From contig JAGAEH010000210.1 in NCBI GenBank assembly GCA_017613225.1, positions 1 through 19,125 of the forward strand: DNA of 19,125 nt. The letters run 5' to 3'. Position 1 is the first letter of the stretch; every line of letters starts with the position of its first letter. The stretch comes from Lachnospiraceae bacterium. Lineage in GTDB: Bacteria; Bacillota; Clostridia; Lachnospirales; Lachnospiraceae. Positions 1 through 6,955 of this stretch are shown piece by piece. The position numbers were made by a program, and so were the translations under genes. The notes under the pieces are model-generated. The model was not told where the DNA came from. It saw only the letters and a program-made list of their open reading frames with translations, and did no database searches.

Positions 1-34
1 GAGAACCGTCCCCATTTCACATGAGGCTCTGGGC

Positions 35-355
35 CTACAGCAGTTTCTCCGCGGCGTCCCGCAGCACGCTCATGGGCTGCACGCCCACGAAGGTCTCCGC
101 GACCTTGCCGTCCTTGAAGAACATCACGGTGGGTCCGGCGGCGATCTTCAGCGCGGTGGCCAGTTCCAGGTTCTGGTCGATGTCCACTTTGCCGACGGTG
201 ATCTTTCCGTCATAATCGGCGGCCAGCTCTTCGATGTAGGGAGCCAGGATCTTGCAGGGACCGCACCAGGTGGCAAAAAAGTCCACGATCACGGGACCCT
301 TCCCCTCTACCACCACGTTCTTGAATTCCTGTGTATTCATATGTAATACTGCCAT
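35..355 (-). CDS. trxA: thioredoxin
   Basis: Small cytoplasmic dithiol-disulfide oxidoreductase of 106 aa, the usual length for a stand-alone thioredoxin. The active-site motif WCGPC is at residues 30-34 (Cys31, Cys34), within the typical strand-turn VDFFATWCGPCK. The acidic VDID segment (57-60) and the PTVMFFKDG strand after the cis-proline (Pro75) complete the fold. It would keep target proteins reduced at the expense of thioredoxin reductase, which is not in the window. On the minus strand a strong AAGGAGG lies just upstream of the ATG and fixes the start. One oddity is that the residue before the cis-proline is Gly74 (AAGPT), where most thioredoxins have Ile, Thr or Val. The gene is divergent from the dcw operon. 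Confidence 0.97.
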   Translation of the reverse strand: MAVLHMNTQEFKNVVVEGKGPVIVDFFATWCGPCKILAPYIEELAADYDGKITVGKVDIDQNLELATALKIAAGPTVMFFKDGKVAETFVGVQPMSVLRDAAEKLL

Positions 356-388
356 TTTTATACCTCCTTGATCAAGTCCTGTACCCGG

Positions 389-417
389 AGTCTATCATAA
401 GCCGGCAGGGAACTCAA
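389..417 (-). promoter_or_regulatory. probable trxA promoter
   Basis: Read on the minus strand, TTGAGT (-35, 412-417) is followed after 17 bases by TAGACT (-10, 389-394). A TG one base before the -10 makes it an extended -10. It lies about 35-60 bases upstream of the trxA start codon. The call rests on matches to the sigma-A consensus only. Confidence 0.5.
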
Positions 418-431
418 GGACCTTTCTCCCT

Positions 432-560
432 GCGCCTATTATGGCCCTTTGTGCTCCCAGTGGGAGCAGCATCTTCTGAAATAGGCACAAGGAGTGATCC
501 CCGCGCCTATTCTGGCCCTTCGTGCGCCTAGTGGGCGCAGCATCTTCTTTATCAGGCGCA
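432..560. repeat. tandem pair of 58-bp hairpin-forming repeats
   Basis: Copy 1 spans 432-489 and copy 2 spans 503-560, a period of 71 bases. The copies align without gaps and agree at 48 of 58 positions by hand count. Each has a central hairpin: TGCTCC-CAGTG-GGAGCA in copy 1 and TGCGCC-TAGTG-GGCGCA in copy 2, so the one stem difference is a compensated pair (T-A becomes G-C). The outer ends also pair: GCCTATT with AATAGGC in copy 1, GCGCCT with AGGCGC in copy 2. The block GCAGCATCTTCT after the stem is identical in both. No reading frame fits. It may be a dispersed intergenic repeat or a structured RNA; the strand is undetermined. Confidence 0.75.
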
Positions 561-700
561 AAAACCAGTTCCAACCCCCTTCAACAAGCCGGAAAATCAT
601 CTCGAAACTGCCGATTTTGGGGCGAAAATATGTTCGGTGCGCCATATCTTGTGGAGCGCGAAAAACCGCGATTTTCCTTGAAAAAAATAGGAAAAAGTGC
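561..700. other. intergenic stretch with nothing recognised
   Basis: Part of the 437-base gap between trxA and mraZ, between the tandem repeats and the mraZ promoter. It turns AT-richer toward its right end (runs of A around 680-696). I see no convincing coding frame, terminator with a T-run, tRNA or riboswitch-like conserved core here. Confidence 0.5.
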
Positions 701-729
701 TTGCATTTCCCAGATTTTGCCTATAAAAT
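701..729 (+). promoter_or_regulatory. probable promoter of the mraZ/dcw operon
   Basis: TTGCAT (-35, 701-706) and TAAAAT (-10, 724-729) are separated by 17 bases in an AT-rich stretch. The predicted transcription start, near 735-737, falls right at the first unit of the 10-base repeat array that I call the MraZ operator. A TATAAA at 722-727 offers an alternative -10 with shorter spacing. Confidence 0.6.
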
Positions 730-736
730 AAAGCCA

Positions 737-773
737 AGTGGTACGAAGTGGGTAATTGTGGTAGATTATGGTG
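737..773 (+). promoter_or_regulatory. MraZ operator (four 10-base-spaced TGG units)
   Basis: TGG occurs at 739-741, 749-751, 759-761 and 769-771, exactly 10 bases apart. The units read GTGGTACGAA, GTGGGTAATT, GTGGTAGATT and ATGGTGAAAG. Direct repeats of a TGG-containing core at 10-base spacing upstream of mraZ are the known MraZ-binding arrangement in Escherichia coli and Mycoplasma. The array covers the predicted transcription start and abuts the Shine-Dalgarno (AAAGGAG, 774-780), so MraZ binding would plausibly repress its own operon. Confidence 0.8.
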
Positions 774-792
774 AAAGGAGAGAACGGCTGAC

Positions 793-1218
793 ATGTTTAT
801 GGGCGAATACAACCATACCGTGGATGCAAAGGGCAGATTGATCATGCCCTCGAAGTTCCGCGAGCAGTTGGGCGATCTCTTCGTGGTGACAGCGGGTCTG
901 GACGACTGCCTCTACGTCTACGCGGACGCGGAGTGGAAGACCTTCGAAGAAAAGCTGTACGCCCTTCCGCTCTCCAACCCCTCCGCGCGTAAGTTCACCA
1001 GGTATTTTCTGGCCAGCGCCTGCACCTGCGAGGTGGACAAGCAGGGACGCATCCTGCTTCCGGCAAAACTGCGCGAAATAGCCCACTTAAAGAAGGATGT
1101 GGTCCTGGCCGGCGTCGGCGGCCACATCGAGATCTGGGACAAGGCCCTGTGGCAGGAAGCCAGCACTTATGAAGATCTGAACGAGCTGGCCATGAATCTG
1201 GAAGGACTGGGCATCTAG
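793..1218 (+). CDS. mraZ: MraZ transcriptional regulator
   Basis: DNA-binding protein of 141 aa with two AbrB/SpoVT-like half-domains. The first carries YNHTVDAKGRLIMPSKFRE (about residues 6-24). The second carries CEVDKQGRILLPAKLRE (about 79-95). In the family these domains assemble into a ring that contacts spaced TGG repeats and represses the dcw promoter. Such repeats sit immediately upstream here. The start ATG gives MFMGEY, the usual beginning in Clostridia; an ATG two codons later is possible but less typical. AAAGGAG lies 12 bases upstream. It is the first gene of the dcw operon, and its TAG stop overlaps the GTG start of rsmH by one base. Confidence 0.97.
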   Translation: MFMGEYNHTVDAKGRLIMPSKFREQLGDLFVVTAGLDDCLYVYADAEWKTFEEKLYALPLSNPSARKFTRYFLASACTCEVDKQGRILLPAKLREIAHLKKDVVLAGVGGHIEIWDKALWQEASTYEDLNELAMNLEGLGI

Positions 1219-2159
1219 TGGAGCCGGGAAGCTTTTCGCACATACCGGTCTTATTACATGAAACTATCGACGGTCTGAACATCAGGCCGGACGGCATCTA
1301 TATCGACGGCACTGCCGGCGGCGGCGGGCACTCCTCGGAGATCCTGAAGCGCCTCGGCGAAAACGGAAGGCTGATCTGCATCGACCGGGACGGTGATGCG
1401 GTCGCCGCCCTGGAAGACCGCTTCGGCGGTGACCCCCGGGTCTTGATCGTGAAGAGCAACTACGGAGAGATCGAACGCATCGCAAGAGACGGCAACCTCC
1501 CAAAAGCGGACGGTATCCTCCTGGACCTGGGGGTCTCTTCACACCAGCTTGACACCGCGGAACGGGGCTTTTCCTATCTGGTGGACACCCCGCTGGACAT
1601 GCGGATGGACACAGAGGAAACGGCCACAGCGGCAGACATCGTCAACAACTATTCGGAAGCGGAGCTTTATCGTATCATCCGGGACTATGGTGAGGATCGG
1701 TTCGCCAAGAATATCGCAAAGCACATTGTAAAGAACAGGGAGCTCGAACCCATCCAAACCACGGGACAGCTGGCGCAGATCATCGCGGCGGCGATCCCCA
1801 TGAAGGTGCAGAAGACCGGCGGACATCCCGCCAAACGGACCTTTCAGGCGATACGGATCGAACTGAACCGGGAGCTGGTGGTACTGGAGGAGAGCATCGA
1901 CGTGATGATCGATCACCTCGCGGCGGGCGGACGCTTATGCGTGATCACGTTCCACTCGCTGGAGGACCGGATCGTCAAGAATAAATTCAAAACGGCAGAG
2001 GACCCCTGCATCTGCCCCAAAAACTTTCCCGTCTGCGTATGCGGCAGGAAGAGCAAGGGCAGGGTGATCACCAAAAAGGCGATCCTTCCCTCGGAGGAAG
2101 AGCAGGAGACGAACAGAAGATCGAAAAGCGCGAAGCTGCGGATCTTCGAAAGGGCATAG
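1218..2159 (+). CDS. rsmH: 16S rRNA (cytosine-1402-N4)-methyltransferase RsmH (MraW)
   Basis: SAM-dependent methyltransferase of 313 aa, a normal length, that N4-methylates C1402 in the decoding centre of 16S rRNA. The SAM-binding loop IDGTAGGGGHSS is at residues 29-40. Family signatures LLDLGVSSHQLD with RGFSY and PLDMRMD, then KRTFQAIRIELN and ITFHSLEDRIVK, follow in the expected order. A C-terminal Cys cluster (CICPKNFPVCVC) and a basic KSKGRVITKKAI tail are also typical. It starts with GTG inside the mraZ stop (TAGTG), with GGAAGGA about 11 bases upstream, so it is probably translationally coupled to mraZ. Confidence 0.97.
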   Translation: MEPGSFSHIPVLLHETIDGLNIRPDGIYIDGTAGGGGHSSEILKRLGENGRLICIDRDGDAVAALEDRFGGDPRVLIVKSNYGEIERIARDGNLPKADGILLDLGVSSHQLDTAERGFSYLVDTPLDMRMDTEETATAADIVNNYSEAELYRIIRDYGEDRFAKNIAKHIVKNRELEPIQTTGQLAQIIAAAIPMKVQKTGGHPAKRTFQAIRIELNRELVVLEESIDVMIDHLAAGGRLCVITFHSLEDRIVKNKFKTAEDPCICPKNFPVCVCGRKSKGRVITKKAILPSEEEQETNRRSKSAKLRIFERA

Positions 2160-2161
2160 GA

Positions 2162-2671
2162 ATGGAGAAGAAGTTCTTCACAATCGACGGAAACACAGCC
2201 AGGCAGGCTCTGATGGAGGAGCTGGATCTGCCTGTGTCCGGAAATGTGCTTCCTGTGCCGGAGGTCTCCGAACAGCAGGCCCAGATCCCGGCCCCCGAAC
2301 GGGACCCGAAGGTCGGCCGGGCGATCCGCCGCAACCGCCGGAACATCGCCTACCTGACGCCGGGCTACATGGCCTTCCTGGGCGTCATGGTGGCCATCCT
2401 GTTCATCGCGGTGGTCATGGTGGTCTCCGCGTCCGGACAGATCACCAAGGCGGAAAAGCAGCTGGCCAGCATGACTTCGCAGCTGAACACCATCAAGTCC
2501 GACAACAACGCGGCCAGAGTCAATCTGGAGAAGAACGTGGACATCAACGAAGTCTACGAGATCGCGGTAGGGGAGTACGGACTGGTCTACCCCGCCGAGG
2601 AACAGATCATCCACTACCAGCAAAAAGAGGGCAGTTACGTAGTGCAAAATGAACCAATCCCAAGAGACTGA
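2162..2671 (+). CDS. ftsL: FtsL-like cell division protein
   Basis: Bitopic membrane protein of 169 aa in the standard ftsL position between rsmH and the class B PBP gene. A charged N-terminal cytoplasmic part (1-61, ending RRNRRN) precedes one membrane helix at about 67-90. A short coiled-coil-like stretch (about 92-125) follows, then NINE-type VDINEVYEIAVGEYGLVYPAEEQI, a tail often seen in clostridial FtsL/septum initiator proteins. FtsL bridges DivIB, DivIC and the septal PBP/FtsW. The ATG at 2162 is two bases after the rsmH stop with AAGGG/AGGA upstream; an in-frame upstream extension exists but would overlap rsmH. The 3' end overlaps ftsI by 23 bases. The call rests on topology and position because FtsL diverges fast. 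Confidence 0.82.
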   Translation: MEKKFFTIDGNTARQALMEELDLPVSGNVLPVPEVSEQQAQIPAPERDPKVGRAIRRNRRNIAYLTPGYMAFLGVMVAILFIAVVMVVSASGQITKAEKQLASMTSQLNTIKSDNNAARVNLEKNVDINEVYEIAVGEYGLVYPAEEQIIHYQQKEGSYVVQNEPIPRD

Positions 2672-4655
2672 ATCTGCCCGCGCCAAATACCGACGGCGTT
2701 TGAGGGCAGCTAAAACAGCATATAAGAGCAACCTCCTTAAAAGGCTGGCGTTCATCTTCATCTTGGTGGCGGCGGCCTTGCTCGTATTATCGGGGGTACT
2801 GATCCACATCGTCCGGACCCAGGGGGATGACTACAGCAAGGTGGTGCTGACGCAGCAGAACTACTCCAGTTCCACCATTTCTTTCCGCCGGGGCGATATT
2901 ACGGACCGCAACGGCTCGCTGCTGGCCACCAGCGAACGGGTGTACATCCTGATCCTGGACCCCTCGGTGATCATGTACAAGGAGGGCGTGAACGAAGAGG
3001 CGACGCTGGAAGCCCTGAACAAAGTGTTCGGCTACGACAAGACCGAGCTGAGCCAGCTGGTGGAAGCGGACGAAGAAAACCACTACATCCGCTACGCGAG
3101 AGATCTGAGCGAGGAGCAGAAGAACGCCTTCCTGGAGTATCAGAACGAGTACAACTCCCGGGATTCCAAAAAACGGAACGGGAAAGTGAGCGGCGTCTGG
3201 TTCGAGACCGAATACAAGCGCTATTACCCCATGAATGACTTTGCGTGTACTGTTCTGGGCTTCTCCGGCCGGGACGCCTCCCGCGGCAACTGGGGCCTGG
3301 AACAGTACTATAACGACGAACTGGTAGGCGTAAACGGCCTGACCTACGGATACATCAACGACGACGGCGTGGCGGAGCGAAACACCGTGGAGCCCACCAA
3401 CGGCAATACCATCGTCAGCACCATCGACTTTTCGGTGCAGACCATCGTGGAAGAGTCCATCAAGGAATTCCTGTCGAACCACAGATGCGCCAATCTGGGC
3501 GTGATCGTGATGGATCCCAACACGGCGGAGATCCTGGCCCTAGCCACGGACAAATACTTTGACTTAAACGACCCGACGGACGTCTCTGCCTACTACAGCG
3601 ATGAAAAGCTGGAGGCCATGACAGACGAGGAGCGCATCGAGGCCTACTCGAAGGTCTGGCGCAACTTTGCGGTGGGCGATGCCTACGAGCCCGGATCCAC
3701 GGCGAAGCCCTTTACCGTGGCGGCGGCCCTGGAAGAGGACGCCACCGATGCCGGCAGGGAATACCTCTGCACCGGCGCCAAGGAGTTCGGCTCAGAGGGA
3801 CACGAGGTGACCGTCAAGTGCAACAAGGTCCACAACACGGTCACTTTGAAGCAGTCCCTGATGTACTCCTGCAACTCGGCGATGATGGACATCGTGGAGA
3901 GCATGGGAAAGACGAAGTTCGCCAACTTCCAGACCACCTTCGGCTTTGGAAGGCAGTCCGGCGTGGACCTGCCCGGCGAGACGGCGGGCCTGGTCTATAC
4001 GGCGCAGAACATGGGAGTGACGGACCTGGCCACCAACGGTTTCGGCCAGAACTTCAACGTGAACATGGTGCAGATGGCGGCGGCTTTCTCCTCGCTGATC
4101 AACGGCGGGACCTACTATCAGCCCCACATCGTGAAGGCCATCACGGATGAGAACGGCCGCATGGTCAAGGAGATCACGCCGGTGACGGTGCGAAGGACCG
4201 TGAGCGCCGAGACCTGTGAATTCATCAAAGACGCGCTGCGGGCCACCGTGGTGGAGGGCACCGGCGCCGAGGCGGCCATCGAGGGCTACGACATCGGCGG
4301 CAAGACCGGCACTGCCCAGAAGCATCCGCGCAGCGCCAAGAAATACGTCACTTCCTTCGTGGGCTTCGCGCCGGCGGACGATCCCCAGGTGCTGATCTAC
4401 GTGGTCATCGACGACCTGGTGATCCCGGAGGATGAGAAGGTCTCCACCAAGTACGCCATCGCGCTGGAGCGGGAGATCATGGAGCGCACGCTGCCCTATC
4501 TGGGCGTGGCCAACGAGAATCCCGTGGTGGCCCCGATCCTGCCCTGGGATCAGCGCGACACCCAGGAGGAGCAGGTCCCGGACGGCGGCATCATCGACGA
4601 GGACGACTCCGATTATGAGGAACAGGAAAACGAGGACGAGGAGGACCGGGAATGA
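2649..4655 (+). CDS. ftsI: class B penicillin-binding protein (FtsI/PBP2B type)
   Basis: Septal D,D-transpeptidase of 668 aa that crosslinks peptidoglycan at division with FtsW. A basic cytoplasmic start (RRRLRAAK) is followed by one membrane helix (about 31-52). The PBP dimerisation domain comes next, with RRGDITDRNGSLLA near residue 78. The catalytic domain has all three penicilloyl-serine motifs: STAK with Ser350 and Lys353, SCN at 407-409 and KTGT starting at 552. No PASTA domains are present, which favours FtsI/PBP2B over SpoVD. The protein ends in an unusual acidic tail of roughly 25 residues rich in Asp and Glu. It overlaps ftsL at its start and mraY at its stop (ATGA). It is the only PBP gene in the window. 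Confidence 0.95.
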   Translation: MNQSQETESARAKYRRRLRAAKTAYKSNLLKRLAFIFILVAAALLVLSGVLIHIVRTQGDDYSKVVLTQQNYSSSTISFRRGDITDRNGSLLATSERVYILILDPSVIMYKEGVNEEATLEALNKVFGYDKTELSQLVEADEENHYIRYARDLSEEQKNAFLEYQNEYNSRDSKKRNGKVSGVWFETEYKRYYPMNDFACTVLGFSGRDASRGNWGLEQYYNDELVGVNGLTYGYINDDGVAERNTVEPTNGNTIVSTIDFSVQTIVEESIKEFLSNHRCANLGVIVMDPNTAEILALATDKYFDLNDPTDVSAYYSDEKLEAMTDEERIEAYSKVWRNFAVGDAYEPGSTAKPFTVAAALEEDATDAGREYLCTGAKEFGSEGHEVTVKCNKVHNTVTLKQSLMYSCNSAMMDIVESMGKTKFANFQTTFGFGRQSGVDLPGETAGLVYTAQNMGVTDLATNGFGQNFNVNMVQMAAAFSSLINGGTYYQPHIVKAITDENGRMVKEITPVTVRRTVSAETCEFIKDALRATVVEGTGAEAAIEGYDIGGKTGTAQKHPRSAKKYVTSFVGFAPADDPQVLIYVVIDDLVIPEDEKVSTKYAIALEREIMERTLPYLGVANENPVVAPILPWDQRDTQEEQVPDGGIIDEDDSDYEEQENEDEEDRE

Positions 4656-5605
4656 GTTGGGAGATATTACTGGCATTGTTTGCGAGTTTCGCGGCAGGCG
4701 CCGTGCTGTGCCCGCTGCTGATCCCCGTCCTGCACCGCCTGAAATTCGGCCAGCAGGTCCGGGATGACGGACCTCAGGCCCACTTGAAAAAACAGGGCAC
4801 GCCCACCATGGGCGGCATTGCCTTTTTAGCTGCCATTCTGGTGGTGGGCTGCGTGTTCGCGGTGCGCCACCCGAAGATCTGGCCTATCCTGATCGTGACC
4901 ATGGCCTACGGCCTGGTGGGCTTTCTGGATGACTTCCTGAAGGTGGTCAAAAAGCAGTCGGAGGGACTGAAGGCCTGGCAGAAATTCATCCTGCAGATCA
5001 TCATCATGGGCGGCTTCTGCTTTTACATGATGAAGTTTTCGGACATGGGCACCGTGATCCGCCTGCCCTTCACCGAAGCCACATGGGACCTGAAGTGGTT
5101 CTATCCCGTGTTCCTGTTTCTGGTGATGGTGGGCACGGACAACGGCGTCAATTTCACCGACGGCCTGGACGGTCTCTGCACCACGGTGACCATCGTGGTG
5201 GCGCTGTTTCTGACGGCGGCGGCGGTGAAGACCGGCACGGACATCGCCCCCGTTACGGCGGCAGCGGCCGGCGCCCTGATGGCCTTCCTGATGTTCAACG
5301 TCTATCCGGCGAAGGTGTTCATGGGAGATACCGGAGCGCTGGCGCTGGGCGGATTCGTGGCCTCGTCCTTCATCATGCTGGGACAGCCTCTGCTGATCCT
5401 GCTGGCAGGCTTCATCTATCTGGCGGAAGTCCTGTCCGTCATGCTGCAGGTGGGCTATTTCAAGGCCACCCACGGCAAGCGGATCTTCAGGATGGCGCCC
5501 ATCCATCATCATTTTGAATTAGGAGGCTGGTCGGAAGCCAAAGTTGTGGCCGTGTTCAGCATCGTCACGGCGCTGCTCTGCTTCCTGGCCTACCTGGGGG
5601 TATAG
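4652..5605 (+). CDS. mraY: phospho-N-acetylmuramoyl-pentapeptide transferase
   Basis: Integral membrane enzyme of 317 aa that transfers phospho-MurNAc-pentapeptide from its UDP carrier to undecaprenyl phosphate, making lipid I. Diagnostic motifs are GTPTMGG (49-55), FLDDFLK with Asp93/Asp94, NFTDGLDGL (167-175), MGDTGALALGG (224-234) and the cytoplasmic HHHFELGGWSE loop with His285-287. About ten hydrophobic segments are visible. The start codon overlaps the ftsI stop as ATGA, so the two genes are probably translationally coupled. murD follows 11 bases after the stop. Confidence 0.97.
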   Translation: MSWEILLALFASFAAGAVLCPLLIPVLHRLKFGQQVRDDGPQAHLKKQGTPTMGGIAFLAAILVVGCVFAVRHPKIWPILIVTMAYGLVGFLDDFLKVVKKQSEGLKAWQKFILQIIIMGGFCFYMMKFSDMGTVIRLPFTEATWDLKWFYPVFLFLVMVGTDNGVNFTDGLDGLCTTVTIVVALFLTAAAVKTGTDIAPVTAAAAGALMAFLMFNVYPAKVFMGDTGALALGGFVASSFIMLGQPLLILLAGFIYLAEVLSVMLQVGYFKATHGKRIFRMAPIHHHFELGGWSEAKVVAVFSIVTALLCFLAYLGV

Positions 5606-5616
5606 AGAGGGGAATC

Positions 5617-6954
5617 ATGGAACGTATCGCAATGGTGCTCGGCGCAGGCAAGAGCGGGATCAACGCCTGCAGATTGTTGGCAGACAAGGGCTTCGGGATC
5701 CGTCTGTTTGACGGAAACACCGGCCTTGACATTAAGAGCGTGCGCGACAAGTGCGCGGACGTGGAGCAGCTGGAGCTGGTGCTTGGCAGCTGCAGGGACG
5801 AGGATCTGGACGGCGTGGAACTCTGCGTCATCAGCCCCGGCATCGACCTGGAGCAGCCGGTGGTCAGACAGATCCTGGACAGGGGCATCCCCCTGATCGG
5901 CGAGCTGGAACTGGCCTACCGTTATGACAAGGGCACGGTGATCGCCATCACCGGAACCAACGGCAAGACCACCACCACGGCCCTGCTGGGACAGATCATG
6001 GAGGAGGCGGGAAGGAACACGCTGACGGTGGGCAACATCGGCACCGCCTATACGGAGGAAGTGCACCGCTCTACGGAGGATTCCGTGAGCGTGGCGGAGG
6101 TGAGCAGCTTCCAGCTGGAGACCATCGACACCTTCCATCCCCACATCAGCGCGATCCTGAACATCACGCCGGACCACCTGAACCGCCACAAGACCATGGA
6201 GACTTACGTGAACGTCAAGTTCGACATCACGGAGAACCAGACGGCGGAGGATTTCTGCATTCTGAACTACGAGGATCCCTATCTGCAGGGAGCGGACAGA
6301 AGGCTGAAGCCGAAAGTCTATTACTTTTCCAGCAAGAGGACCCTGGCGGAAGGCGCCTGGCTCATGGGAGACGACATCATGCTGAACGTGGACGGCCGCG
6401 AGCAGCTGGTGGCGGACATCCACGAACTGAACCTGCTGGGCCGCCACAACTACGAGAACGTGATGGCAGCGGTGCTGATGGCCGTAAGCTACGGCATCCC
6501 GCTGGATTCCATCCGCAAAACGCTGAAGAGATTTACCGCCGTGGAGCACCGGATCGAATTTTCCGGTGAAAAAAACGGCGTCAGGTTCTATAATGATTCC
6601 AAGGGCACCAATCCCGACGCGGCCATCCAGGCCATCCGGGCCATGGTGCGGCCGACGGTGCTGATCGCCGGCGGCTATGACAAGGGAAGCACCTATGACG
6701 AGTGGATCGCCGCCTGTGTGGGCAAGGTCAAGCACCTGGTCCTGATGGGCACCACGGCGAAGAAGATCGGCGAGACCGCCGAGCGTTTCGGCATCACGGC
6801 CATCACCTATGTGAACAGCATGGAAGAGGCCGTGGCGGTGGCCAAGGAGAAGGCGGAAAACGGAGACGCCGTTCTGCTTTCGCCGGCCTGCGCGAGCTGG
6901 GACATGTTCACCTCCTACGAGGAGAGAGGAAGGATCTTCAAATCTCTGGTCTGA
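5617..6954 (+). CDS. murD: UDP-N-acetylmuramoyl-L-alanine--D-glutamate ligase
   Basis: Cytoplasmic ATP-dependent ligase of 445 aa that adds D-glutamate to UDP-MurNAc-L-Ala. The N-terminal Rossmann-like part begins MVLGAGKSGINA. The ATP-binding P-loop GTNGKTTT is at 113-120. The central domain has EVSSFQLETI and NITPDHLNRH, and the C-terminal domain begins after AVEHRIEF and includes FYNDSKGTNPDA and IAGGYDKG. Length and motif order match the family. AGAGGGGA precedes the ATG. ftsW starts one base after its stop, consistent with a single transcript from mraZ. Confidence 0.97.
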   Translation: MERIAMVLGAGKSGINACRLLADKGFGIRLFDGNTGLDIKSVRDKCADVEQLELVLGSCRDEDLDGVELCVISPGIDLEQPVVRQILDRGIPLIGELELAYRYDKGTVIAITGTNGKTTTTALLGQIMEEAGRNTLTVGNIGTAYTEEVHRSTEDSVSVAEVSSFQLETIDTFHPHISAILNITPDHLNRHKTMETYVNVKFDITENQTAEDFCILNYEDPYLQGADRRLKPKVYYFSSKRTLAEGAWLMGDDIMLNVDGREQLVADIHELNLLGRHNYENVMAAVLMAVSYGIPLDSIRKTLKRFTAVEHRIEFSGEKNGVRFYNDSKGTNPDAAIQAIRAMVRPTVLIAGGYDKGSTYDEWIAACVGKVKHLVLMGTTAKKIGETAERFGITAITYVNSMEEAVAVAKEKAENGDAVLLSPACASWDMFTSYEERGRIFKSLV

Positions 6955-6955
6955 C

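Noticed and set aside
2039..2161. N-terminal extension of FtsL into rsmH
   Set aside because: It overlaps the conserved end of rsmH and is a hydrophilic shadow; ATG at 2162 fits the family start and spacing.
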